Below, piece by piece: positions 32,661 through 45,600 of a DNA stretch of 64,000 nucleotides. Position numbers and translations under genes: made by a program. The stretch is from assembly GCA_030278955.1 (NCBI GenBank), contig JAOANR010000004.1:20220976-20284975 (forward strand), in the 5' to 3' direction. Source of the DNA: Hygrophila difformis (taxonomy: Eukaryota > Streptophyta > Magnoliopsida > Lamiales > Acanthaceae). The notes under the pieces were generated by a model that searched no databases, had not been told where the DNA came from, and worked only from the letters and a program-made list of their open reading frames with translations. The stretch's first letter is position 1; each line of letters begins with the position of its first letter.

Positions 32661-35239
32661 AATACTGAGTAAGACAATCCCTAACATAGCAATAAAGGGG
32701 TTTTAAAATTAATAATTAAAATAAAACTCATTTCTTTAAGCATGCATATTTGGAGAATAACTTAATTCATATTCTCTCATAATTAAATTAAATTTAAAAA
32801 TGGTAAAGTAAGGCATGGGCATAATTTAAAGACTTAATTTAAAATGTATAAGTAACGACATAAATAAATAAACATAAATTTAAATCTTTTAATTTTTCCC
32901 CATTAACTAAGAAGAGGATGCCACAACCAAGTTTCTCAAGTATCTTGTTTCTCAATATCAAGTTTCAGAAAATTGCCAAAGCAACCCGCTTATCGCGCCA
33001 TACACAGTACCACTCCGGAGCCTTGAGTAACCCATTCTGATACACCCGAGAGTGTAGACTAATTTTTCAATGGCCGTTTTGGCACAATTTCACAGTATTT
33101 CACATTTCGTCTATTCACGCACGAATTTCAAGATAGAGGGGCACCCTTCAGAGCACTCACCGCCTACTTCACGTGGAGATCTAGCTCAGCCTAGATTAAC
33201 GGGTTTCTGAAAAGTGTTTTGATTGTTTAGACATAGCTCACAAATCGTGTTTTTCAAAAAGTCGAGTTTTTCATATCAACCAAAGTTATTGCCACAGTTT
33301 ACGCCATTTCAGTTTAAAAATTCATCTTATAGGCAATCGACTTGAAATTTGTACAGTAGCTCAAAACCACGGTAACAAACAACTTTCATGTTTCGGGTTT
33401 TCCGAAATTAGGAGAGGAAGTAAGTGAAATTTTACAATCTCTTCAAGACATAAAATCTGTATACTTTCCAAAACAGCGCACTGATTTTCAAAAGAGTTTT
33501 TGACATAGCAAACGACCTCCAAAATTTATAAAATTTTACAGGCACTTACATGACACCAAAATAAACAAGTTTTACTAGAAGCATTTTATGCAAAATCATT
33601 ACGGATTAAGTCAGATTAATTCATCAAGTTTGAACTTAAAATCTGTCAAAGTTCCTTCAAAAGCACAGTCTGTTCAAATCGAGGTTTGACTATCCAATCT
33701 TTAATAAAAATGCACGAAATTTTACAGGCATGATCTTGAAACAATTATCTAAAACTTTTATTTTTATACCAAAGATTCGTTTTGAACACAAGTGATAGAA
33801 AAATGCACATCAAATTCGACTATGCAAACTGTCATGGATTTTCGAAAAGTCATGCAATACAAAAAATGTCCGACACGTTTTGGGGTATCAAATCTTGATG
33901 AAAATGCATAAAACTTTGACACAACCTAGATTAGGATGTTAGGAACAAATCTCTAGTTCGGAGTTTTTTGTTTCGGATACTCGAAATAGGGTTTTTCGGC
34001 CAATCTCAGAAAACGCGTAAAAATTGAATCTTTTAAGTCCGATTTTTGTGTTGTGATTAAAACTAATGTTTCGAACGATCCTAAGCCACCAATATTGATA
34101 TGTAAGGCATTATCTTACTTGATATGAGTCCTAAACAGTCTCGGGGTCGTCCGGAATCTGCGGATCGTCGCGAACGGATCTCCTCAACACGAATCTTGCT
34201 CCTTTGGCCACGAATCGGAATCGAAAGTAAAAATCTAGGGTTAGATCGAATTTTCGGACTTGAACAGGTGAACGAAAACTTAAAAACTACTTACCAACAA
34301 TCTGGAATCCTAGAACCCTTGCTCTACTCGCCTCCTTGCTTGGATTTGGTCGCGGGAAATTGGTCGGAAAGCAAGAACACAAGAGAATATGGGGTTTTCG
34401 GGTTTGGGAGAAGTGAAGGGAGTTTTTGAGAGAATGTTAGGAGAATGGGGCTGCTCTCGGTCGAATTTAGGGTTAGGGAGTAGCCTATTGACCTCAATAC
34501 CCTTCTATAGCCTGGGATTGAGTTACCAAAGTCGGGGGTTGAAAATAAGGTAAGAAATCGCCGAAAGGTGAAACTTGATCGCAGCCTGTGTAACCACGCA
34601 GCCGTGGCTCGAGATCACTCCAGACCGCACGGCCACCGCACGGCGTCCGGCTTGGCTGCGGCCGGGCCGGGCCGTGCGATCCGTCGGGCCTTTCCTCCTC
34701 TCTTTCGGGTTTATATCCTCCTACGTTTTCGGGCTCAGTTTTTCGGATCATTCTCGGATTATGATTCCTATCTTAAGTTTATTTCGACTTAGATTGATTT
34801 CGTATTTGAAATCTTAAATTCAACGAGTTTGGATTCGTCGGCTCTGAATTCGCCGTCTTTCGACTCTCGTGCATTTTCGACTTCACGGGTTATTGGAATT
34901 AAGATTTTCGTCGCTCTTCAGATTTAATTCCATTTCCCTATCGTTAAAAATCTCGGGTATTACAGTCTACCCCCCTTAAGAATCAACTTCATCCCCGAAG
35001 TTGCGTGTTAGTCTTTCGCGAGCCTAGAACTAAGGTTCTATCGTTCATTTCATTTATTTCTATATTGCGTTATTATATGATATTATTTGATTTTATTTGA
35101 CTGAACCCCGAATTGAAATTTCCAAGTTGCCTACGTACCCTGTGAAGGGATCAAGTCATTACGTAGTTCAAAACAATTCGAATTTGTTTATTTGGGATAC
35201 AAAGTATTCGGGTCATTACATCCTCTCCCACTTAAGATT

Positions 35240-36607
35240 TTATGTCTCCATAACTGTGGTTGCATCGTCTTGGAAAAGGGTCGGGTAACGCTCCCTCATG
35301 TCTGCTTCTAACTCCCATGTTGTCGTTTCACTTTCATGGTTCGACCAAAGAACCTTAACCATCATTACGGTCTTATTTCTTGTTACTCTCTCCTAAACAT
35401 CGAGTATTCGTACCGGAATTTCCTCGTAGCTCAAATCATTGTCCAGTTCAATTCCTTCCGGTTGAAGTACATGTGTTGGGTCGTGCACGTATTTCTTCAA
35501 TTGAGATACGTGAAACACGTTGTGCACTCGTGCCAGTGGTGGCGGTAAGGCTAGTCGGTATGCTAGATTACCGACTCTTTCTAGAATCTCATAAGGTCCC
35601 ATATATCGAGGACTTAACTTTCCTCGCTTGCCAAAGCGCACACCCCCTTCATCAGTGATATCTTCAGCATGACCTTGTCTCCAACTTGAAATTCTAGGTC
35701 TTGCCATCTCACATCGGCATAACCTTTCTATCAGTCTTGTGTCGCTTTCATCTTTCCTTGAATGATCGTAATTTGTTGAGCCATATCCTCAACAAGTTGT
35801 GGTCCCACTACCACTGCCTTATCATTCTCTTCCCAACTTAGCGGACTTCAGCACTTTCGTCCATACAGTGCTTCGAACGGTGCCATGCCAATGCTAGCAT
35901 GGTAGCTATTGTTGTAGGAAAATTCAATTAATGGTAAATGATTTTCCCAACTACCCTTAAACTCTAGCACACATGCTCTCAGCATGTCCTCTAACGTTTG
36001 GATCGCTCTCTCCGTCTGTCCATCCGTCATCGGGTGGAATGCGGTACTCATCTTAATTTGCGTACCGAGAGCTTCTTGCAGCGTAGTCCAAAAGTGAGAG
36101 ACAAATTTACTGTCTCTATCGGAAATGATGTCGTGGTACGAATGTCGCCGTACCACATTGTCAATATACGCTCTTGCTAATTGGTCCATGGTCCAAGTGT
36201 CCTTCATTGGAAGAAATATGACCGTCCTTGTTAGCCCATCGACAATCACCCATATCTTATTCATCCCTTTAGGTGATCGTGGTAATCCCGAAAAATCCAA
36301 TCGAGATACTCTCCCATTTCCAACTCGGGATTTCCAATGGTTGCATCAATCCTAAGGGTTTTTGACGTACGGCTTTGACCTTTTGGCACGTAAGGCATCT
36401 CACCACAAACTCTGCCACCTCTCTTTTCATATTCGGCCACCAATAATTCTTCTTCAAATCCTTGTAAAGCTTGTCACCTCCGGGGTGGACCGAATATGGC
36501 GTGTTATGTCCTTCCTCCATCAATCTTTGCTTCAACTCGCCGCACCTCTGGGGCATGCACCAACGTCCCTTGAAACGAATGCTTCCATCCTTATGGATAG
36601 AAAATCC
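35240..36607 (-). pseudogene. pol: 3' part of pol of element E (integrase and chromodomain-like tail), broken
   Basis: On the minus strand this fragment starts inside pol at the D insertion point (36607), at the segment corresponding to [15 protein letters not shown] in C. It has integrase HHCC ([12 protein letters not shown] ... CLTCQKVK), catalytic motifs DRDSKF and [20 protein letters not shown] without the stop seen in C, and the tail to a decayed hairpin near 35240. Frames shift several times (for example around 36290 and 35710). It is the distal end of the element whose 3' LTR is at 31349-35220. The gag-RT part is missing from the window. Confidence 0.8.
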
Positions 36608-39102
36608 TGTAATACCCGCAATTTATGTAAAAAGAAATGGAATTAAATTCGAACAGCAAGGGAAATTTAATTCCAAGAACCCATGAAGTCGGAAATGATT
36701 TAAATAAATAAATTATTGCATGGGAGTCGAAGTCGACGAATTCGAAATCGACGAATTCAAACTCGACGGATACAAGATTTCGAATACGAAATAATCTCAA
36801 GTCGATATGAATTTAAAAATAAATAGGAATTTACAATCCGAGAATGACCCGAATAATCGAACTCGAGAACGTAAAAGGATAGAAGCCCAAAAGAGAGGAG
36901 AAAAGGCCCGACGGGATCGCATGGCCTAGTCCGGACGCACGGCCCAAACCAGGCCGCGCGCCCCCGCACGGTATTTGGTGGAAACCGCGCCAACACAGCA
37001 GCTAAATGGATAGATGCGGACAAGAGTGGAACACGCGATTTCTTACCATAATTCGACCCTCTACTATGGAAACATGATCTATTATGGGGGAAGGGGGATA
37101 TGGACGAAATTTAGATGATTCTAGCACCCTAAATTCAGATTCTTACAACCTTTATAGCCTCAAAACCATCCACCCTCCCTCTCAATACTCAAACCACTCT
37201 CAAACCCTAGTTCTTGGACATTCGAAGACCACCCGACGGAGGAGGCGACGATTTGGACGAGGCCAAACAATTTTCAGACTTCGTGTGGTGGTAAGGATAG
37301 ATTTCAATCTTAAATCATGGTTCCTAATCAGATTTAGAACCCTAACTTTTAGTTTTTCGCTCTTGTATTCACAATCGGGGCCGAAGAGAAAGAAACGAGT
37401 AGATTGGACGTGTTCGCGGACTCCGGAGGCCATCCCGACGAAATCTAAGACTTTAGATCTTAGCTACTGTAAGTTGATTCTTTGTATAACCATTTTGTTG
37501 CCATAAACTCGAACAAACCACATGATTAAAGCAACACATTAAAAAGCCCACACTAGAAAACTCACTCTGCGAAATTTCTGAAATCTAGTAATTCAGACCC
37601 CTTCAGATGTTCAAAAGAGAAAATGTAAAACTTCAATCTTGTTCCTAAGAACTTGAACTATATTGTGTTAAAATTTCACGAGTTTTGATCAACGTTTGAA
37701 TTCCCAAATCCGATCTGGTTTCTCTGTGACTTTTTCGCAAAACTGACAGCAACTACCCTTTCGCGCAATTTTTTTGAAATCCAAATGTTAGACCATTTTC
37801 AAGCATCCAAACGGGGAAACTTAAAACTACAAAGTTATTCCTAACATCGTCAAGAGTGTTGTGTTAAAATTTCATAAATTTTGGTCGATGTTTGAACCCT
37901 CGAATCAGATCTAGAATCCCCTGCGATTTTATCTCGTTTTGAAAACTGACAGTTTTGATGTCCAAACTTAATGAACGTTTTTCTAAATGACCCAGGCGGA
38001 TTCACACTTTGCGATATAAACAAAAGTTGTAGATAATTGTATCTAGGATTTACTTGTAAAAGTTTATAAATTTTCGTTGATATTTGGACTTCCATAACCG
38101 TCCGAGAATATTCTGCGTTCTTGATTAAGTTAGAAAAACAGACAGTTTTGACTTTCGGAAAGGATTCGTGAATTTCGATCTGTTCCGGACAAAACTAACG
38201 TTTTCTTTACAAATAAAAGTTGTAGATGATCATGTCTAGTATGCACCCGTAACTTTTCATAATTTTTGGAGTTCATTTGACATGTCGAAAAATTCTTTCA
38301 AAACTGGGTGACGAAGCCGAATCCTGACAGTAGGTGTTTTCGGTAGAAATCATGATATTTGACTTGTCTCCTTACCTTTTTTTCGAAAAACACAAAGAAT
38401 GGAAGTTGTTGCTTAGGGTGTCGTTGGTCAGTATATTTCATAGTGATCGCCTTAAGAATGAATTTTTGATACCAAAAGGCGTAATCTGTGACGTGTGTGC
38501 TTATTAAACCTTGAGATTTATGGAAAACTTTCCTTGCGACACTTTCAACGATTTTGAAAACTTTGTGATTTACGATCGAGTTGGATAGTGAAATATTAAT
38601 TATGTGGCTTGTGGACATAAGAGCCCAAGCGTATGGCTAGCGGACATAAGAGCCCTAGTGCAGTATTGATTTGAGGCTTGTGGACATAAGAGCCCAAGCG
38701 TAAGGCTAAAGGATATAGAACCATAGCGAATGGTAATCTATAAGGCTAGTGGATATAAGGGCCCTAGCGAAATACGGTGATCTCGATCATATTGAAACAA
38801 TAATAAAAGAATGAAATTTATTCGTTATGCGAGAATAGATATCTTATCCCTTGGTTTTTAGAACTCTCCGTATTTAATAAATTCCTTTTTAACTTAGCTT
38901 TCAAGTTTGTATACTTAATATTCGTGTACTCCTCTTTGCATCTAGAATCATGCCTTTAAATCCTTATTATCAATGTTGTTAAAATACATTTTCATATTAT
39001 AAAACGTGCATGAGTAAGAATGTGAATTTTTATTAATTATATTTTAAAACCCATTATTGTTATGTTAGAGATTGACTTACTCAGCATTTTATATACTGAT
39101 AA
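36608..39102 (+). repeat. LTR D, inserted in E and interrupted by A
   Basis: It starts TGTAATACCCGC at 36608 inside E's pol, with aatcc as the preceding five bases. It continues through a tatag promoter-like region (about 37155), donor-like sites at about 37290 and 37469, and a ggacataagagccctagcg minisatellite at 38600-38775, to ttactcagcattttatatactgataa at 39102, where element A begins. In related LTRs about 420 bp should follow, so the rest of D should lie beyond A, in or past the gap. Confidence 0.82.
38600..38775 (+). repeat. Minisatellite in LTR D
   Basis: Units of ggacataagagcccaagcg and ggacataagagccctagtg type, as in F, G and B. Confidence 0.8.
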
Positions 39103-41281
39103 TGTAATACCCGGGAAAATTGCTAAGAGAAATCGGAACTAATTTAATAGGATAAATTATTGCACGGAAATGTTACGAGCATCAACCCGAACTCGTAATA
39201 AATTCTAGATGGAAAATTCGAACCGTGAATGACCCGGAAAATCGAGTCGAAAATGTAGAAGGATGGAAGTCCGAAAGAGAGGAGAAAAGGACCCGACGGA
39301 TCGCACGATGCTCCCGGACCGAGGTCCAGGCGTTGGCCACGCGGGGACGCGCCAACTCCGCGTGGGAGCGCTGAACGTGGCAGATCACGCGATCATGGCG
39401 ATTTCTTGCCAAAATTTCGCCTCCCGACTTTGGTAAGTAAATCGGACGAGTGGGGAAGCTTTTACCCGACCTAGGGCTGCCTCCCCCACTCTATTCACCA
39501 TTCACAGCCCCCCAACCACCCTCAATCTCTCCCAAAGCCAAACACCATTCCGACGACCTTCCGGCGACCTTCCGACGAGTATTCCGGCAAAGACGGGACG
39601 AGCGGGACAAAGCCACTGCCTTTTTGAACCTTGGTAAGTTATATCATAGTGTTAATTTTGTCCATAAGTCTCAAAAATTCGAAATCTAACACTCGTTCCT
39701 TTGCTACGATTTCACGTCGGGGGACGAACAAAAAGCGATCGGAGAAGTTGGCCGTTCGTCGCAACCTTAAGACGTCCGAAAAGCCCTTACAGCGACCCTA
39801 TTCCCTAACTAACTAAGTCAAGACCTTACTCTACAATTTTTGTGGTTTATTGTCGTTTAAAACTTAAGACCTAGGCACGTAACTAAAATCGGTTTTCAAA
39901 AACTCTATTTTCAACCAATTTCAGAAACTCGCCTAAAACCCGACCTTCGGGAATTCAAACCGAAAACTTTTCAACCTAGATTTTGTTCATAAGACTTTAA
40001 TCTATCTTGTGTCAAAATTTCAGCCATTTTCATAAAGGTTTGATACCCCAAATCGTACCGTAAAGTTTCTGTATAAAAACCGAAAGTGTGAAATCTGGAC
40101 AGTTTCATTGACTCGACTTGATGCATATTTTTCACCCATTTTTAGATCGATTCAACCTTGAAAGTTCGTATGGGTGTCCTTGAGCTACTGTGTAAATTTC
40201 AGAATTTTTGGTTAAAAGATGAATTTTTAATTTAAAAAGGCATAAACTGTGACGAACTGGATTTTTTCGAACTTGCGAAAACTCGAATTATGAAATGAGA
40301 TATCGAATCCTTTGTATACGACGAAACATAAACTTTCAAAAAATCTCGTTCACTAGGCTGAGCCGATCTTCATGCTATTATATTTGAGACTGCCTCGTTA
40401 GTGGTCTCCCTACTATCTGAGATTGCCTCGTTAGTGATCTCGCGCGCTGTATTCATTTGAACTGCCTCGTTAGTGGTCCTACAATTATTGAGACTGCCTC
40501 GTTAGTGGTCTCCCATTTATTTGGACTGCCTCATTAGTGGTCCTACGAACTGAGATTGCCTCGTTAGTGATCTCCCCGGTATGGTGTCCTCTTCTTAGCT
40601 TGCGGGATAAAAATATAAATGATTTGTGTGCGTATTTAATTATGCTAAAATTATTTATAACGTTTTTAAATTATGCTTCTAAATTACGTTTTTAAATTAT
40701 GCTTTTAAATTACATTTTTAAATTAAGTCCTTAAATTATGTATTCTCGTCTTGAATAAATTAATCGTGTTCTTCTGTTGCGAGTAAACTGTGAATTTTAA
40801 ATTAATTTCGTAATGCATGAAAAGTGTCATTTTAATTAAACACATGTAACCCCTTAATTTGTTTTGTTAGGAATTGACTTACTCGGTATATTTTTATACT
40901 GATAAACCCGTTGTTATTTTTCTTTTACAGAGTATGTCGAGTGACGCATGCTCATGCATTGGGGGAAACTATTTCATAAACACTTTTATTTCTTGCACTT
41001 CAGTACTGTTTTAAACCGGGCCTGTTAAACCCGAGTTTTGGCCATGTTGGCCGTGATTACTTTTCCGCTGCATTTACTCTATTTCGTGCATGGATGATTA
41101 CTACTTCCGTATTTTGAACTAAGTATTATTATTTTCCGGACTCAATATTGAAATGTTTTTTTTTAAATCTTTTACGTACCCATAAGCCTTGCATTTTCTT
41201 AGTGAGCTCGGGAAGCCGTGTCTTGCTAGGGACATGTGGCGGTGACATCCCGGCATGGGTTATCAAATCCGGGGTGTTACA
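39103..41281 (+). repeat. 5' LTR of element A
   Basis: TGTAATACCCGGG to GGGGTGTTACA, about 2179 bp. It is homologous to 202-2719 but lacks about 390 bp at about 40160, where tcaaccttg joins aaagttcgta. It uses the inner type of LTR edge. The minisatellite is at 40385-40590 and the acceptor-like tttttcttttacag at about 40917-40930. Confidence 0.9.
40385..40590 (+). repeat. Minisatellite in 5' LTR of A (gcctcgttagtgg units)
   Basis: Six imperfect units; copy number differs from A' and from the 3' LTR of A. Confidence 0.85.
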
Positions 41282-41284
41282 AGT

Positions 41285-41296
41285 TGGTATCAAAGC
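41285..41296 (+). other. Primer-binding site (tRNA-iMet), element A
   Basis: TGGTATCAAAGC, one mismatch from the TGGTATCAGAGC of the other families, three bases after the LTR end. Confidence 0.88.
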
Positions 41297-41653
41297 CCGG
41301 AATGTATTTTAAAGCTATTATTAATATGATTATTATTATTGTTAATAATATTATTATTATTATTTTGGTACCATTATTTTTAAATCCTAGCATTATTTTT
41401 AAATATATCACTTTTAAAACCACTAGTTTTACGTAGCCCAATATTTTAGCCAAAGAAATATTAAATTTTTGGTCCACTATAAGAGGCCCAACTTTTATTA
41501 CTACCCATGTAGTAAATTTATTTTAAACACATGGATAAATTAAATTTTTAATGGGGAAGGGGACTTGCACTTGCATATTGCATGTAGATTTAAAATTCCT
41601 ATCTAATCTCGTCTAAAACATATTCTAACTCTAACCTACCTTGTTAACATTAG

Positions 41654-42181
41654 ATGGCCGCACCAAACGTGAACATGATCAACCTTCTAATGAGATTGAT
41701 TGAAGCATACCTCGAAACCCCTCAAAACGTGAACAACTTCAGATTAAGGGTAGAACAAATGGAGGCTAACCTGGGCCACCTGACTAATCTGGGGGAAGCA
41801 GGGCATCAAGATCTGACCCAACTCCAAATTCAAATCAACGAACTCCAGACCCGCGAGACTGAGCTCCGGACCCAGATTGACGGCATAGAGACTCAAGCAG
41901 GGATCTTGGGAAATGAACTGCTCAACCTAAGGGATATCTTGCTCCCACATGCCCCACTTAGCCCGGAAGCTCCTCTTGTAGCTAGCCCCGTTGCTGATCC
42001 TGTCGTTGTCCCGGCAGCCGCCCCTACGCCAGTTGCCGCTGTCGATCCTGCTCCTGCTGCTGGGCCCGATTGGCCAGCAAGCCCAGTGTTCCATGGGCCC
42101 CTTGGCACGGGCACCATCGAGGATTCGAGTGACAAGGATGACCCCATGGAGGATCCGACCACCTACCCTCCCCAGGCTTAG
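41654..42181 (+). CDS. Extra ORF upstream of gag in element A (175 aa, coiled-coil)
   Basis: An intact frame starts MAAPNVNMINLLMRLIEAYL, right after ttaacattag, and ends TAG at 42179-42181. Residues about 25-100 look like a coiled coil: heptad-spaced Leu/Ile with many Gln and Glu, for example LQIQINELQTRETELRTQI. Residues about 100-150 are rich in Pro, Ala and Val, and the tail is acidic (EDSSDKDDPMED). No enzyme motif, zinc knuckle or membrane segment is visible. It lies between the PBS and gag on the sense strand. The C units have a 54-codon ORF at the same place with a similar start, and family B has lost the ATG. It stays open although the gag-pol beside it has many stops and shifts. Additional ORFs are known in some plant LTR elements; I do not recognise this one, and its role is unknown. 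Confidence 0.7.
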   Translation: MAAPNVNMINLLMRLIEAYLETPQNVNNFRLRVEQMEANLGHLTNLGEAGHQDLTQLQIQINELQTRETELRTQIDGIETQAGILGNELLNLRDILLPHAPLSPEAPLVASPVADPVVVPAAAPTPVAAVDPAPAAGPDWPASPVFHGPLGTGTIEDSSDKDDPMEDPTTYPPQA

Positions 42182-42620
42182 GGATTATTGATACATTATT
42201 CCTATTGTTCTCTTTTCTATTTTCCCGAACCATTCTCAGCATTTTAATTCCTATCGCTTGTACCGAATAAAGTTCCCTATTAAGCAATAAATTCACAAGC
42301 ATCTATTTTATACACAATCTTCATATTTTATTTTATTAAAACTCAACCAACCAAGGAAACAAGACAACAATAAACGAACAACATATCTATATATGCATAA
42401 CAAATCGACAAGGTACCTCGAACCCTAAACCCTAAAAAAAAAACCCTAGGGTCTCAACGTTTTAACCCTTATACCCTTAACGTAAACGACTGAATAAATA
42501 AATACAAATCCTAACCAACTCTTAGTAGGCATCGCTCGACTTAGTAAATCACTTTCTCCCAACACTCTATCAAATCCCCCGAACTCTAAACCTTCTTTGT
42601 GCTCGCATGGTTATAACAGA
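42182..42620 (+). other. Leader between the extra ORF and gag in element A
   Basis: Non-coding, A-rich, with a short CCCTAAA-like patch at about 42421-42450. It ends with ttataacaga just before the gag ATG. Confidence 0.6.
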
Positions 42621-45600
42621 ATGGCACCTAGAGGACGACCAAGGACCTTACCTACCACTCCCAACACCCGCGACACGCCAGGGCAACCCGAGGAACAGGC
42701 ACCTATCGTTGAGGCGCCAAACCCAGCGGGCCCGATGCCCAACCCTGCGGAAGGGCGAATGAGGAATATGGAGGAGCTACTGGTCGCACTGGGCAATGCT
42801 TACGTTAACCAGGGCGGAGCTGCCGCGGCACCACCGCCGGAAGCAAGGATCAATTACTTGGCTTCGGTAAACCCCTACCGACCTCCCTACTATGTCGGGG
42901 AGGAAGATCCAGCTAAGCTCGAGGAATGGTTGTGGACCTTTGACAAATTACTGAATGCGGTGAGATGCCCGGAAGGAGAAAAGGTTCACGTGGCTTCGTA
43001 CTATCTGGGCGGTGAGGCCGACGAATGGTGGCAAGCTACCCAAGGAAAACTTGGCGAAGACGACGAACCGTACTCGTGGAACGAGTTTATGGAGTTACTC
43101 CGGGAGCGCTTCTACCCAATGAGTACTAAGGTAGCACTGTACGAAAAGTTCTCATCCCTGAAACAAGGGGAAAAATCTGTTCAAGAATATTATGCCCGGT
43201 TTAAGGAATTGGTGAGATTCGCGTCTCGGATGGTACCCACGGACGGGAAGAAGGCGCAGAAATTCAAAATGGGATTGAACTTGTCAATTCGGGAGGTGAT
43301 CACCGGAGTTAACTATCCGGACTTACAAGCTGTCTACGATCGTGCGGTAGCAGTTGCATGAGTACAACAGCTAAAGAGAAAGACTATAGGGGAATCTAGC
43401 GCCGAGGGGCACAAGGACCAGACAAAAGAAACCGAGACAATAGGATGGGCAACACTACTGGTGGGGACAACTTTCAAAACAACTTTCGGCGAGGTCCGAA
43501 CGGGAATGTTCAAAATAACAATGGTCGGAATTTCAACCAAGGAGGACGAGTGCCACCATGTCCGACGTGTGGCAGGCCGCACCTTGTGAGGAGATGTCCT
43601 CAGGTGGGCGAATGCTTCCGGTGTGGCCGTATTGGCCATCGGAGGGAGGAATGTCGAACCCGACTCGAGAACATCACGAAGAGAGAGGATTTGGTCACAG
43701 GACCCAATGAGTCGTTCAACCAAGGAGGCAGGAACGGCAACAATCAAGGATATCGGCCTCCTCAGAATCCGAACCAGCGTCCTCCAAACCAGCAACAAAA
43801 TCCAAATCCGAATCAGAACCAGTCGGCCAATCAAGGGAGGCCGATGGGAAGGTTGAACGTGATCAACCAAGCTGACATACCCGCGCAGGGTGATGTGATG
43901 GCAGGTACCTTTCATGTCCTAAGTACTCCGCTTAGAGTCTTATTTGATTCCGGAGCCAGTTGTTCCATATTATCTTCGAGAGTTGTAGCTGAACTAGATC
44001 TATCTAAGTGCGAAATGATTAGCTTAGGAATCCAACTGCCTTCTGGAGAAGTAATAGCATGCTCTAAGCGTTATAACAGAATACCTGTGGTAATAAAAAA
44101 ACGTAGAGTTTTCTCGGGCATATAGTATCCGCCAACGGAGTGGCAGTAGATCCGGCGAAGATCTCGACAGTAACCGAGTGGGTACCGCCGAAGAGTCCAA
44201 CAGAGGTACGAAGTTTCCTTGGACTGGCGGGATACTATAGGCGATTTGTCAAAAACTTCTCGAAAATCGCATGCCCGTTCACGTAGCTGCTGAAGAAAGG
44301 AGTAAAATACGACTGGACCAGTGAGTGTGAGTCCACATTCCAAGACTTGAAGAAACGACTTACCACAGCGCCAGTATTGGCATTACCATCTGAGGATGGA
44401 GACTTCGAGGTGTAATAGCGACGCCTCGAAAGAGGGATTGGGATGCGTGCTAATGCAAGATCAAAGGGTTATAGCATACGCATCGCGTCAACTGAAACAA
44501 CACGAAGAAAACTACCCGACGCAACGACTTAGAACTCGCCGCGGTCGTGTTCGCCTTAAAGATATGGAGACACTATCTCTATGGGCGGAAGTGTCGGATG
44601 TTCACCGAGCCATAAGAGCCTCAAGTACATATTCACGCAGAAAGAGCTGAATTTGAGGCAGAGAAGATGGTTGGAGTTAATAAAGGATTATGACCTGGAG
44701 ATTGCTTATCACGAAGAAAAAGCCAACGTTGTAGCCGATGCCCTGAGTCGAAAGACTCAACACGTGGCATATTCACTCGTGATACCGGCCGAGTTGTACA
44801 AAGACTTAGCAAAATTAAGTCTAGAGTTAGTGCATTCTGGCATGGTAAATGAAGTCGTCAACGCGATAGTAGTGGAACCTACCATGTTCGATGAGATACG
44901 ACTCGCCCAATCGGGTGATGAGAAGTTGGAGGAGATTAGGAAGGACATTGCCGAAGAAAAGGCAATAGATTTTAAAATCCATGAGGACGAAGCATCCGCT
45001 CAAGGGAAGATGGTGTATACCACGGAATTGCGTGGACCTGAAGCCAAAGAGTGATGGAGGAAGGCCATAATACCCCATACTCGGTCCATCCCGGAGGCGA
45101 CAAGCTGTACAAGGACTTAAAGAAGAACTACTGGTGGCCGAACATGTGAAGAGAGAGGTAGCCGAATTTGTGGGAGATGCCTTACCTGCCAGAAGATCAA
45201 GGCAAGTACGCCAAAAACCCTAGGACTAATGCAACCATTGGAAATCCCAAGCTGGAAATGGGATAGTATCTTTATAGATTTCGTTTCGGGGTTACCGCGT
45301 TCACGAAAGGAATGAATAAAATCTGGGTGATCGTGGATAGGTTGACAAAAGCTGCCATATTTATCCCAAATGAAGGATACTTGGTCAATGGACCAACTGG
45401 CAAGGGCATATGTCGACAATGTGGTACGTCGGCATGGAGTACCCCATGACATCATCTCGGATAGAGACAACAGATTTGTCTCTCAATTTTGGACAAAACT
45501 GGCAAGAAGCCCTCGGTACCCAGATAAAAATGAGTACCCGCATTCCATCCCATGACGGATGACAGACGGAGAGAACAATCCAGATGCTGGGAAGACATGC

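Larger units (their letters stand above)
31349..35220 (-). repeat. 3' LTR of element E, rearranged
   Basis: On the minus strand the LTR runs from 35220 (outer edge) or 34964 (inner TGTAATACCCGAG edge) to TGTTACA at 31349. The left part, 31349-31545, is the conserved LTR end. The block at about 31605-31858 is inverted relative to the rest, and about 800 bp of foreign sequence follows it. The LTR resumes at 32663 with aatactgagtaag. Other landmarks are one unit of the CCGGAG...GAGTAACCCATTC repeat near 33000-33060, a donor-like hairpin at 34102-34118 and a conserved leader exon near 34120-34300. The open frames inside are not genes. Confidence 0.78.

Noticed and set aside
37084..37506. 140-codon ORF in LTR D
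   Set aside because: It spans the promoter and leader region of an LTR, is not conserved in related LTRs and contains no recognisable domain.
42421..42450. CCCTAAA-like patch considered as interstitial telomere repeat
   Set aside because: Only two or three imperfect units in a retrotransposon leader; too short to mean a telomere.
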